This document shows positions 22,771 through 32,147 of a DNA stretch of 34,118 bases, piece after piece (positions within the stretch are counted from its first letter, which is position 1; the number at the start of each line of letters is the position of its first letter). The notes under the pieces were generated by a model. The model was not told where the DNA came from, did no database searches, and was given only the letters and a program-made list of their open reading frames with translations. Source of the stretch: Symsagittifera roscoffensis (lineage: Eukaryota; Xenacoelomorpha; Acoela; Convolutidae); contig NW_026970871.1 in assembly GCF_963678635.1 (NCBI RefSeq), positions 1 to 34,118 on the forward strand, in the 5' to 3' direction. A program made the translations under genes and the position numbers.

Positions 22771-23463
22771 GATTCCCGTTCAAAAACTTCTAGTAATCTA
22801 GCCATGGCACAGGGCACAAGTTTAACAAATTACTGAATTGTTTCCTGTATCAACACGAACAATGGAAAGAAATAAACTCCTGCTGAAACTTTTCAGACCA
22901 TTTTTTCCAAATCCCAAATATAAATATCTTAAACCTTAACTTGCAAATAAGAGATAAATAATTAAACTCATTAATACATCTTCAACATTTTTTCTAAAGT
23001 TAACTAAACCAACCCCAATTTTCTCAAAACTCTAACCGATACATTATTTACATCAAAAACAATTAAAACCATTAAGAGGACATGCTTATGATTTCTTTCT
23101 CCATCATTCAGCTTCATGCAGCTTCCCCAGTATAAAACAACGAACAAAATACACGGAAACGAAAGAAGTCTGATCTTGATTTCAAACAAACCAATCCATA
23201 AATTTGGAGTAACAATTTCATCTACCAAACACGCTAAAAACCGAAACACGAATACCATAGCATTACATGTATATGATATCTCACCATATATTTTGCGATT
23301 TGTTTTAGGACTGTTAGGATATTGTGAAGTATGAAATTATATAACCGGCAAACAAAGAGCAACAACCAAAGGGAAACCCATTTATAAACCCAGTAATTAT
23401 TCTCACTAAAGGCGAATCACTAAAAATCCTTCCAAATGCAAGAGTAGTATTGTAATCCGCCGT
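22771..23463. other. Unassigned stretch
   Basis: I see no supported gene. Overlapping frames on both strands at 23004-23258 (-) and 23116-23334 (+) shadow each other and carry no motif. Confidence 0.4.
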
Positions 23464-23603
23464 GTGTCCTTAGGGGGGGGGGGGTCTTTTCGACGGTGGG
23501 TGTCTTTGGGGTCCTACCAAAAGTAGGGTCCAAAAGGAGCCATCTTTTTTAAAGACCCCCAATGACCCTGTCCCAAAATAAAAAGACCCCTCTCTTAGGA
23601 CAC
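23464..23603. mobile_element. Small MITE-like inverted-repeat element
   Basis: The left end reads GTGTCCTTAG, twelve G, then TCTTTT. The right end, reverse complemented, reads GTGTCCTAAGAGAGGGGTCTTTTT. The ends thus form inverted repeats of about 22 bp around a 140-bp unit without coding capacity. Internal GGTCC.AC...GTAGGGTCC pairing adds further fold-back. Obvious target duplications were not seen. Confidence 0.6.
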
Positions 23604-24060
23604 TCGACAGACAAAATACTTTGGTATTTATTATCGTGCGGTGGTTACATTTAATCCCCTCCAAACTTTCCTACCACTGAATAAGCATGGGTATATCCGG
23701 TTGCGGTTTTTTCGCTTATTTTTATCTACAAACTAACCCTTTTTGTTCATATAAATATGAGTTTACATAAAGTACCATTCATATTTCCTTTTAAAAAGTT
23801 TTGGTAAATATTCTTCGTCCAACTCTCCCTTATTTTCGACTTAAACCATTTTGATTCTTTTAGCCTTACTATTAGCTTACTATGGGAAACTAAATACGCA
23901 ATCCTTAGCTCCTGCTTCAAGGGTAAGTTGCAGTTACCAGTCTCTTTTGTGCCGGTCTGCTTAAGTTAAAACAATGTTTAGTGAATTTTTAATATTTACA
24001 AATGTACAGCCGTAATTCCAAGTAAAAAGGCAATTTAGCCGACATTTTTAAGTGAAAAGA
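23604..24060. other. Unassigned stretch 3' of the polymerase gene
   Basis: No gene is visible. It follows the AATAAA of the polymerase gene and may be the end region of the Polinton or flanking host DNA. I could not find a terminal inverted repeat of the Polinton here. Confidence 0.4.
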
Positions 24061-24061
24061 T

Positions 24062-24067
24062 TTTATT
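24062..24067 (-). terminator. Polyadenylation signal AATAAA
   Basis: On the minus strand AATAAA overlaps the stop codon of the polymerase tail frame (GATCAATAAAATC). It marks a probable 3' end of the polymerase mRNA shortly downstream. Confidence 0.6.
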
Positions 24068-24258
24068 GATCAGTTTTATCAAGTTTTCTTCTTTTTTCAT
24101 GACTAGAATTAACAGACGCTTCTGTTAGAATGAATGGGTAATTGATAGGCGGAGGATCTTTTGAACTGCTATCTGCGCTTTCTTCTTGAAGCTCTTCCTC
24201 CGTATAGCTTCCTTGAAGAAAGCCCCAATATGCAACCTGGAATTCCGGTGATTGCCAG

Positions 24259-24288
24259 CTTTCGCTGTTTTCGCTGTTTTCGCTGTCG
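24259..24288 (-). repeat. Nine-base triplicate repeat in the polymerase tail
   Basis: Minus-strand AGCGAAAAC occurs in tandem about three times and encodes the repetitive SENSENSES stretch in the acidic C-terminal tail. Confidence 0.75.
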
Positions 24289-24603
24289 GGGTATTTGGTT
24301 ACTGTGAGTTTGCCCACTCGCTTTCTTCTGCAATGGCCTCGAAGAACACATTTTCTTCTGTAGACCTGTGTCCAAAGGGCAATGTAGCTATCCCGTCGAA
24401 TAGTAAGAACCGCTTACTATCGAAGGGTGAAAGGGAAATTCGGTTCTGCGCTATGGTTATGTTGGTATGGGCTTTCGATTTTATTGAGTAGTTGTATATA
24501 CGAAAAGTTTTTCCACTCAGTAATGTTTCCCTCAACCTCTGGTGCGTAAGTTGCTACTGGGAGTGTTGCACCACTCCTTTTGCACTCCTCTTGCTAGTTG
24601 AAT

Positions 24604-25109
24604 CTAAATAAAGAACAAAGATTAGCCCATAAAAATATTTTAGCTTTGTAAGCCCATAAAAAATCGCAAGCCCAGTTCTAGTGTTAATATCGAAAACGCT
24701 TCCCAAATCTGAATATTTTGAAGACTCAATATCCAATAACATTCCAATTTTTTCAATTCCAAAAAGTTTAAATATCTTATTTCATTCCAAATCAAAAAAA
24801 TTCCAAATCGTGTCATAATCAAAAAATCATTCCTTGTCAAAATTTTAAATTTGTTCTTGTTAGAAGTTACAAAAGTGCGTTTGTGGCAAGTTTTTTGTTT
24901 AAACCATTTTAAATGATGAATGGTTCTTCATTTTAAGTTGTAAAATGAAGAATCAGAGCCTTTCAGGGCTAGTTATGTCTATTTAAATTGACAGGGATCA
25001 ACAAAAGTTATTAATTTGGTCCCAACAAGATCCAAAACCCCAATGGATGGAACCCTTAATGTAAAGAAATGGAAGGGACTTGGAGAGGTGTTTTTTTTTC
25101 AATACTAAC
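24604..25109 (-). other. Spliceosomal intron in polB, 506 nt, phase 1
   Basis: The minus strand reads TATGCAG|GTTAGTATT at the donor and TTTGTTCTTTATTTAG|ATTC at the acceptor. The exon before ends with PKVYSLKYA plus one base, and the exon after continues in frame with a block holding KRSAKGV, as expected for this part of Polinton polymerases. Removing 24604-25109 keeps the frame exactly. The intron itself has stops in every frame. A nearby alternative acceptor (AG at 24594-24595) does not keep the frame. Confidence 0.8.
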
Positions 25110-26764
25110 CTGCATATTTCAACGAATAGACCTTTGGTTTCAACGCGATGAATTCTTCAATGATTTTTCCCGCCGCCTCGTCCTTAAATTTCAATACAAC
25201 CTTCTTATTCACCTTGCTGAATAAGAAGTGATCGCTTGGGTTATTGGAAAAATTGAAACTATCGCTCAGTTTTTGCAGATCTGCGTATAAGTCTTGGGTT
25301 TTTATCGCATAAATAAACGAATCTGTGTCACTGTATAGCAGTTCAAGGTTCATGTTTGCTTTCATTTGCTGATAATGAAAGTAAAATATGAATCGTTTCG
25401 ACAAATCCAAAATACTTGTACCAATTATCATGGGTTTGTCCCACAAAATACTCGTTACAGCGGAACAAACAGTAGCAACTTCCTCGTCGATTATCTGGAA
25501 GCTTTTCATTGTTCTGCTGTTTTTTGAAGCTGTTTTTTGAAGCAATTCTCTTTCGTTCCTCATAATTTTTAGTTTTTTGCGTCCTAGTTTTGATTCCATA
25601 GTTTTTCCGAATGCTGAATTTACGATGAGCTTGTAAAAGTTCTCTTCAATTTTGTTGCGCGCTGACATTCTCAATCGAGTGTTTAAATCCACAAAGGGCT
25701 CCATCTATCTACCTTGACGAAATTTTAAGACCTTAGTTAATTTAGTAACTTTTGAGCCCAGTTCTATGTAGAGTTTTAATGTAAGGTAGTGCAGAACGTA
25801 CCCATCCTTTGGATCTAATGTTTGAATCAGTTTTGGTACCTTTGCTAGCGACCTGACCCCATCTCCCCTAACATCTGTTTTTGCTCGTTACTCAGTTTTT
25901 CCGTGCCGATAACTTCACGTTAGGGGGCTAGCGGGTAGTCTGCAAAGTAATCTTGAAGTTCATCGGGTATACTGAGATCCACTTCCAAAATGTATCCCCA
26001 CTCAGAGTTATCGTCGGTTTGCAAAACATATTCGAGACTTTCCTCAACTATTGAGAAATCTTTGCTGCGAAGGGGACAGTGTTTCATAATACCCTCGTAA
26101 AAACTGTTAGCATCTATAGCTAGAGGGCTCTTCAGGGTTTTAGTCTTCGAGGTATTTGTTGTTGGCTTTAAAAAAATGGCGTGCATATATCGATGACATC
26201 CCTCCCCGAATCATTTTTTGAACCATGTTCAAACGCTCCCTTTCAGTAAGTAACTTGAGGACTGCATTGCAGACATTCAAGAATGCATCGCCCGAGAGGT
26301 TACTAGCCGTGAAGTAGCATGCCCAATCTAATCCGTACGTTTCATAACAAACTTCACAAAAGGCTTCGAATACTGAAGCGAATAGTAGTACGTCCGTTGC
26401 TAGGTATACATCATGGTACTGGCCTAGTGATGCGCATTTCATTTCGGCGAAAACTTTAATGGCCTGGTTGTACTGATTTTTCGAAACACTTATTTCCCCT
26501 CCCTGTAAAGTGTTGCTCGACATTTTTCCAGTTGGCAGTCGAGTTTCTCTAAATTTTTCAAAATTACTAAAATATGAATACGGGTAGAAACCTTTTTGCT
26601 TCAACAATGCTATCTGTTCTGCTGAGTAACCAAGTACTTTAAAGTAATTTTCCAGGAGGAAAAATTTTTCTTCCGGTAAGTATTCGACGAGTTTTGAAAG
26701 GGGGGACAGCATGAATTTATAGGAGTCTATGAAACGTAGATTTTCATACCATTTTTTATGTTTT

Positions 26765-26876
26765 CCGTGTATGATTTGATATAAAACGACATAGTTAGTG
26801 ATATATACTTTTCCTTGTATCCGTGTATGATTTGATATAGACCGACATAGTGAGTGATTTATACTTTTCCTCAGTG
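26765..26876 (-). repeat. 56-bp tandem duplication in polB
   Basis: Units CCGTGTATGATTTGATATA... begin at 26765 and 26821 and differ at only a few positions. Both translate to the same SLTMS.YIKSYT peptide. 56 is not a multiple of three, so the duplication shifts the frame between exonuclease motifs II and III. Confidence 0.9.
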
Positions 26877-27722
26877 GAAGGGATCACTGAGTAAGTTTTT
26901 TCGGGGTTACTGTTTGAGAGCGCTTTTATAATGAAATGCAGATCATAGTTTGACAAGTTATGCGCTATTATGGGTATATAGTTCGCCGTTTTTGATTGAT
27001 GTTGCATTCGTTATGCGCCCACCCCAATATTTTGTTGGTATAGTGACAGTGATCAAGTACAACTTAGTAAATGTCAGCAAATTCTGTTTCACATTTCCAA
27101 CAAGTGTGCGCTTCTTCACGCGTGCATTTTGGTGTGCCAGTGAACGTGTAATACTTTCGTTTTTTGAGGTATATTTGTTTCGCCAACGATTCGAACGAGG
27201 CGATCAATTCCATTAAAATTTTCTCCTCTCTTCAGTTCAAACTTTAAAACTTCGCGCTTCCCAAATTCAACAACGGCCAGAGCGTAACAGCATGGTTGAT
27301 GAATCTCTAGTGTTTGGGTGCTAGATTTTTCGGGGTCGGGTTGCGGTCCGTATACGGGTAGTAGTAGCAATTCGAGGTCAAAGTAAATAACTCTCGGTAC
27401 AGACCAGCGGGCAGTTAAATTTTTGAAACGATGAGTGTCCTGTCCCGGTTTTGGCATAGTGATTACAACTCCCTCATCTTGGTAGCACATTTCCTGGTGT
27501 CTTTGTAGTGTATCGATAGATGAACATGGATGGAAGCATTTGCGGCAAATTTGGTTTCGGTCTCGGTTTAGTTTTCCACGCATATATTCCACCACCCTCA
27601 TCAAATCAGTGATCAGCACATAGTGATGAGTTTGTCTGTTGCTGAGTAGTGGTATGTCAACACATAGATCACTTGAGTATTTGCTGGACACTCTCAAAGG
27701 TAACAATTCACATTCTTTGTGC

Positions 27723-27818
27723 CTAATGAAAGCAAACAATTAAGTGCTCGGGTTTCTGGATGAACGTAATGTGTTATAGATGATTAAACAAATGTTTTGT
27801 CAAAAAATCAATGCTTAC
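27723..27818 (-). other. Spliceosomal intron in polB, 96 nt, phase 2
   Basis: The minus strand reads TTCCG|GTAAGCATTG at the donor and TTGTTTGCTTTCATTAG|GCAC at the acceptor, with a good polypyrimidine tract. The exon before ends in CQVNVF and the exon after continues HKECELLPLR. Splicing restores one frame with an Arg codon across the junction. This matches the continuous sequence expected in Polinton polymerases at this place. Confidence 0.85.
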
Positions 27819-28654
27819 CGGAATACATTGACTTGACAGTTGTTAAGTTGTTCAAATCGGTCAATATCGTGTAGTCCCAATGGCATCTCGTACCAGCCTT
27901 CAATTTTCACAACAAATTCTTGGGAGAGTTTGTTTCGATGTTGGTAGCTTTGGGCAGCAGGGTAAAGATCAGTTGTGGTCTCTGAATATCGATCATGGTA
28001 CACGGCCACAAAGCAGTATAGAAAGCACTTCTGATCGTTTCTCGTTTTAATGTTGATGAAACTCTGTTTCACCGGTTTCAATGAATCGGGAGGGTCAATG
28101 TATGAGCCAGCACTGATCGGAGTAAATGCTACAAAACTTACAGCCAGCTTTTCGATGCTCTCCACAATCCAACCGCTACCGTGAAAAGCGAACGTGTTGA
28201 TGGCATTGACCATATGCTCAATCTTTTCAAAATATGTCTTTTTCTCTATTCCATTGAAGAAGACATTGATCCTCTTGGAATTCAGATATAACATTGTCTT
28301 CTCGTGGCGTAACTCCCCGTCACCAGTTTAGTTTCTATCGCTCGAGAACTTTATCATACTCACGTTCACATGCAGTTGAAATTTAAAGGGTCCTTCCTGC
28401 ACTCTTTCGTCTATCAACGTATCAATCTTCTCTTTGTTTCGCATGATTACATTCATCAGATCCAATTCATCCTCCCTATCGCTCAACTCGTATCGTCTTA
28501 ACTTTCCCCTAAACGCAGATTCAGTTGGAGCAGTTGGTGTTCCCACCTCATTCACGGGAGTCCAAATGGGTAGTTGATGGTTTTTCGACCTATGTTGCCG
28601 GAACTTCTCAACCGAGAGGAAGATTGTATGACAGTAGATACAAAGACTATCAGT

Positions 28655-28864
28655 TCACACGCTCTGAGCTAGCTTGACATGCTCCCTAGCTTCCGCCAGC
28701 GAGCTGAAGGATTCTCGACATTCGTCACAATTAGTTGGTGGCGGTGGGGCTGTGAATATCTTATGGATATTTTGTTCATGTCATCTCAAGTTCCTTGGTG
28801 AACTAAAGACTTTCGAGCAGATCGAACAAATGACTGGTGTCTGTTTTCCACTTAGGTTAGGCAT
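28655..28864 (-). other. C2H2 zinc-finger region at the polymerase N-terminus
   Basis: Between ATG 28864 and the start of the conserved polymerase block, the frame shows CSICSKVF...HEQNIH and CDECRESF...H. A third finger, CIYCHTIF...HRSKNH, lies just past this interval at about 28570-28640. The frame is continuous apart from TGA at 28781-28783 and 28655-28657. Such fingers may bind DNA or origin or terminal protein. The first TGA replaces the codon before the His of finger 1. Confidence 0.7.
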
Positions 28865-30519
28865 TGTTGCTTCGAGAATGAGAGTTCAGGAAAGAAGAAC
28901 TCTTTTCAAGAAAATTATCAAGTTTTTACCAAAGCTGATTTTGACAAAGCAAAAGCGAGAAGTGAAATATTTTTCAAAAAACAAGTTTTGATCAAGACCG
29001 TATTAAACTCAATTACGTGGGTGAAGCATAAAATCAACAGTGGCTTTGAAGTGGTTGTAGTTTTGGGCTCTATAGGGTTTTATGAAATAACTGTCAATTC
29101 GATTTTGGGTAAATGAATCAACTGTATTAACTAGTATAAATACTTTTGGTTAGAGTAGCTGACAATTCTATGAAGGGATCAATCCGGGAATGTTATTTCT
29201 TTTACCTAAAGTGTGTGAATGTTAACACCCACTGCCATTATCAACTTCCCTGTTTAGTCAAATTGACTAAATATTGAAAATATATTGGAAATTTTTTGTC
29301 AAATTTTTTTTTGTTTCAACCAAAATGGTAACCCACCAATCAAAACAAGCAAGTAAGACATGTAAAAATACCTGACAAAAATGATAAATGGTATTTGAGA
29401 ATTTTGTTCATTTCTCAAATAAATTAGTAATCTATGACAAATTTCACTTATAGTTCATCAAAAGATTGATGCAGGGCCGTTTGGTGCAGTAGGCAATAAC
29501 TACCCGGCATTGCTATTCTTTAGAAACCTCTGAAACGCTTGCCCCACTGTAAGGTCGGGTCAAAAATTTGAGATGTTTCATTTTCAGTTTTTTTTCCTGT
29601 CGTGAAAAAAAAAAATTACAAAAAAATTTTTTTGTCTCCAAATCCAATGAAGCCAGGTCCAATCAATTTGTCGTGATTTATTGGACAAGGTTGTAACCCA
29701 TGTTGAAAAATTGAGAAAAAAAACATGTTTTGAATTTTTTAACCATTTTAACCTGAAAATGAGTATTATTAAACGTGAAATCTGTTATAGACATGTAAAT
29801 TTTATTATATATAATGCTTTACAATGGCTCATACACTCTCTAAAGTCTACTCCTAAGAACCTTGGCTAACCCCACCAGGCTGTAGACATATTAGAGAGAG
29901 AGAAAAAAAAATAGAGAGTGTAAAAAGCCAAAAGTAACTATGGTTGATTAACCGGCAGAATTGCTGGACCCATCCATAATTAGCTTTCTTTCGAAAAAGC
30001 TATATCCCAAAAGGGATATTAATGGGGTTTATGAATTGTCAGTTCTCTCTCTCCCTCTCTCTCATTCTCTCTCTCTCTTTCTTTTTCTGTATTAATATTT
30101 ATATTTTGAAATTTATTATGAAAAAACATAACAAAAAAGTTTTTAGGTTTTTCGTTTTAACATCATTAGATAAAATCTAAGGAAGAGTATTCAATTTCTC
30201 TTTTACGATTTTTCGAAATGAGCATTAAAGAAAACTGATATAAACAAGTTGGATTTGACGAGAAATTTATCAAAAATTATACTTTTAAGACTTTTATGCC
30301 GACTTTTTAAAATTATTTTGATTTTTTCTCCTACTAATTTTTTCTTTTGTTTTTATTTCCTTTTTATTGCTTGAAAAGAACAAAACAAACTTTAATTCAT
30401 CGTTGAGGTCAGTTATCCAATAAGAATTTGTACATATTAGTTGATAATTTTTTCAAAAAAATTTTAGAACAACACAAAAACTCAGCAAGATTGAAAGTGT
30501 AATAAAGTTTCTTAATATT
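28865..30519. other. Gene-poor stretch within the Polinton
   Basis: I see no supported gene. It has homopolymer A/T runs, a GA tract at 29891-29918, a CT microsatellite at 30043-30087 and a perfect hairpin ATATCCC-AAAA-GGGATAT near 30002-30019. A 62-codon frame at 29681-29869 has no motif. Confidence 0.5.
30043..30087 (+). repeat. CT microsatellite
   Basis: An interrupted (CT)n run. A complementary (GA)n run lies upstream at 29891-29918, so the two could pair. Confidence 0.9.
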
Positions 30520-31238
30520 TCAGAACTGTTTAAACTCTATCTTCTTTTTCTTTGGTGCGTAGCAAGCATTGACAGGTGGAGTTTCAGGAGTAGCCAGGTC
30601 CACCACTGGAGTGATTGAACTCTGTGTTCCACTGCTTAGTTCTGAAGCCAAAGTGGAGGAGATTGGATAGGAACAGTAGAATCGGGAGAACAGATGGTTG
30701 TTTGAATGTCCCAGTAGCCCTCGCGTTCAGCATAATCGCGAAATAATCCCTCTTGGTTCTCGTAATGGGGTGTGGAATCACAATCATACCAAAAAAATAT
30801 TTTTCTTGGTGATTCTTCGAGGTATCCCGCGTCGTTTATTTCAGTATTCTCGAGAGCCGGGTAGGATTGATGGATTGAAGGGCTTTCATACATCCGCTTA
30901 AGCTCCTGGCGAAGAAGCTCAATGTGATCGAGCATATAGTTGGGCAGCATTATATGACTCTTCGTTGACCACTCTTGCCATTGTTGATTGGCGGCGAGGT
31001 CGTTGAATGGAGAGGATGCTAGCCTCTCTCTCTGCTGCTGCACAATGGCAACTGATTCTCTCGTGTAAGTTTGGTAGATTATTGTTCTCTCATAATCTGA
31101 GATGAAAATGATTTGTAGAGGAACAGTCATTTTAGGTTTAGAATTATTTTGACAAACTAAGCTTCTGACCAAAAATTTGAAAAGAATTGAGAGAATGAAA
31201 CCAACTGAGAAAGGTGCGGCTGCATGTGCGGCTTGCAA
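30520..31238 (-). pseudogene. Unrecognised Polinton gene with C-terminal basic tail
   Basis: A 200-codon minus-strand frame runs from ATG 31238 (or more likely the internal ATG at 31130, giving MTVPLQIIF) to TAA at 30636-30638. A different frame is open from about 30728 to TGA at 30520-30522 and ends with Pro/Thr-rich sequence and APKKKKIEFKQF, which looks like a nuclear localisation signal. A one-base indel between 30636 and 30728 would explain the split. If the upstream ATG is used the protein starts with a hydrophobic stretch (FSVGFILSILFKFLV). The body is Gln/Glu/Arg-rich and likely helical (VAIVQQQRERLAS, LLRQELKRMYES). I do not recognise the family. Candidates by position are one of the unassigned Polinton virion or replication genes. 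It diverges from the PC4-like gene. Confidence 0.5.
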
Positions 31239-31621
31239 TCAGATTAAAACTTATGAAAAGTATATTCCTAACCCTCCAGTTAGGCCGGAATAAGTATACT
31301 TGAAAGAGAAACCTTAATCCTGTTTTATATGCCTCCTAGACATTAAGGCATGCAGCTGACCACATCAAAGGATTTACACGTGTACCGACGTGAATGTATA
31401 TCCTGATTTACGAGCTACTTAAGGAGTGCCAGACAATAATGACAGGTGTAATAAAAGTTTATATGCCTCATGAATTTCTAATCACTAAAATGAATTGGAT
31501 ATTCCGTCTTGCAGCTTAGGTTTACCACAGGGATTTGTTTATCTTCTATCCAATTCATTTTTCAATTCACTCTCTCATAAAACAGTTGAACGAACAAGTC
31601 ATTACCGTTGCCACCACCACT
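31239..31621. promoter_or_regulatory. Divergent intergenic region with stem-loop
   Basis: This 380-bp region separates the minus-strand gene ending in the basic tail from the plus-strand PC4-like frame, so it should carry both promoters. It contains a hairpin at 31258-31301 (inner CCTAAC-CCTCCA-GTTAGG, outer AAGTATATTCC with GGAATA..TACTT). No clear TATA boxes could be assigned. Confidence 0.35.
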
Positions 31622-31852
31622 ATGTACTCGTCGCTAGAAAATGATACAGACTTTTACGATGAATTTCAAGATATATCTTTGGGAGAAAAACGCATTATAC
31701 GAGTTGGAACGAAAACTTTTGACAAAACGGGTACATATATCACAGTTAAGTTGTATGAAAAGAATGGAGATGGTGTGTTTAAGTGTTATCAAGCAGTGAC
31801 CTTGACGACAAGAGAATTTGATTATTTCGCAGATAATTATTCAAAGATTTAA
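31622..31852 (+). CDS. PC4/p15-like single-strand DNA-binding domain
   Basis: From ATG 31622 the frame encodes 76 residues, ending at TAA 31850-31852. An acidic start (SSLENDTDFYDEF) is followed by ISLGEKRIIRV, an aromatic strand, YITVKLYEKNGDG and AVTLTTREFDYFADN. This order fits the PC4/p15 C-terminal domain (G-x-x-R-x-V, then a beta hairpin with DIREYY-like sequence, then GISLT and a final helix), which binds single-stranded DNA. Similarity is by pattern only. The frame could begin at 31535, but the extra 29 residues look non-coding. A further minus-strand frame (31779-32105) is a shadow. It lies in the Polinton, between the gene with the basic tail and the protease, and continues in the next feature after a probable shift. 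Confidence 0.45.
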   Translation: MYSSLENDTDFYDEFQDISLGEKRIIRVGTKTFDKTGTYITVKLYEKNGDGVFKCYQAVTLTTREFDYFADNYSKI

Positions 31853-32147
31853 AAGAATGGTTAAAAACAAATTGGTGAAAAAACTTCATCTTCTTCCTCC
31901 TCCTCATCCTCAGCTGTAAATGATAAACATCATAAAAAACGATACACGTCAAAACGATCAGTCCGTCTTGAAAAAGAATGTGCTGAAAGTGGTGCTGAAA
32001 ACGTGGCGGATGATGAATACTCGAATCATAAAAAGTGTAGAGTCGCCTGAAACAGAAAAAAAAGGACTGAAGATTTTGATTTAACCAGCAGACTGGTTGA
32101 AGCAATGTATGAGCAGTCGAATTTTTTTTTAATTTCGAAAGAATTTT
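31853..32147 (+). pseudogene. Ser-rich basic continuation of the PC4-like gene
   Basis: Just after the PC4-like frame the plus strand is open in another frame (31865-32050). It encodes a run of nine serines and then a basic stretch (DKHHKKRYTSKRSVRLEKE) ending in TGA. A third frame (about 32068-32147) encodes EDFDLTSRLVEAMYEQS and runs into a T9 homopolymer. Composition is coding-like and changes frame at A- or T-runs, as in a gene broken by slippage. A serine-rich segment beside a PC4 domain also occurs in cellular p15, though on its N-terminal side. Confidence 0.4.

Larger units (their letters stand above)
24063..28864 (-). pseudogene. polB: Polinton protein-primed DNA polymerase B, broken
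   Basis: In intact relatives this enzyme replicates the element. From ATG 28862-28864 the frame shows C2H2-type fingers, a conserved N-terminal block with GSGWIVESIEK (27815-28294), a C2HC cluster and exonuclease I (YFDLELLL, within 27116-27739), a treble-clef-like DHCHYTNK..HNECN block (about 27005-27060), exonuclease II (AHNLSNYDLHFI), exonuclease III (FIDSYKFM, about 26710), motif A (AIDANSFYEGIM), motif B (NFYKLIVNSAFGKTM) and motif C (YSDTDSF). The C-terminal block SPFDSKRFLLFDG and an acidic tail ending KRRKLDK complete it. Two introns restore the frame. Breaks are TGA 28781-28783, TGA 28655-28657, TAA 28328-28330, a shift near 27125, TAA 27064-27066, a shift near 27000, a 56-bp duplication, shifts near 26150 and 25900, TAG 25705-25707, TAG 24554-24556 and a shift near 24300-24365. 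Confidence 0.92.

Noticed and set aside
23470-23664. A 64-codon frame ending in a Pro run.
   Set aside because: It is produced by the poly-G run of the MITE-like unit.
24169-24375. A basic minus-strand frame overlapping the polymerase C-terminus.
   Set aside because: It is a third frame over the polymerase tail; the acidic tail frame ends at the AATAAA and fits better.
28321-28371. A possible 51-nt third intron in polB (GTGAGTATG donor, GGGGAG acceptor).
   Set aside because: The acceptor lacks a pyrimidine tract, and the segment reads through in frame as family-like protein apart from one TAA at 28328-28330, so a nonsense mutation is simpler. Not fully excluded.
28674-28991. A 105-codon plus-strand frame over the polymerase N-terminus.
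   Set aside because: It is antisense to the zinc-finger region, which carries clear Cys/His spacing.
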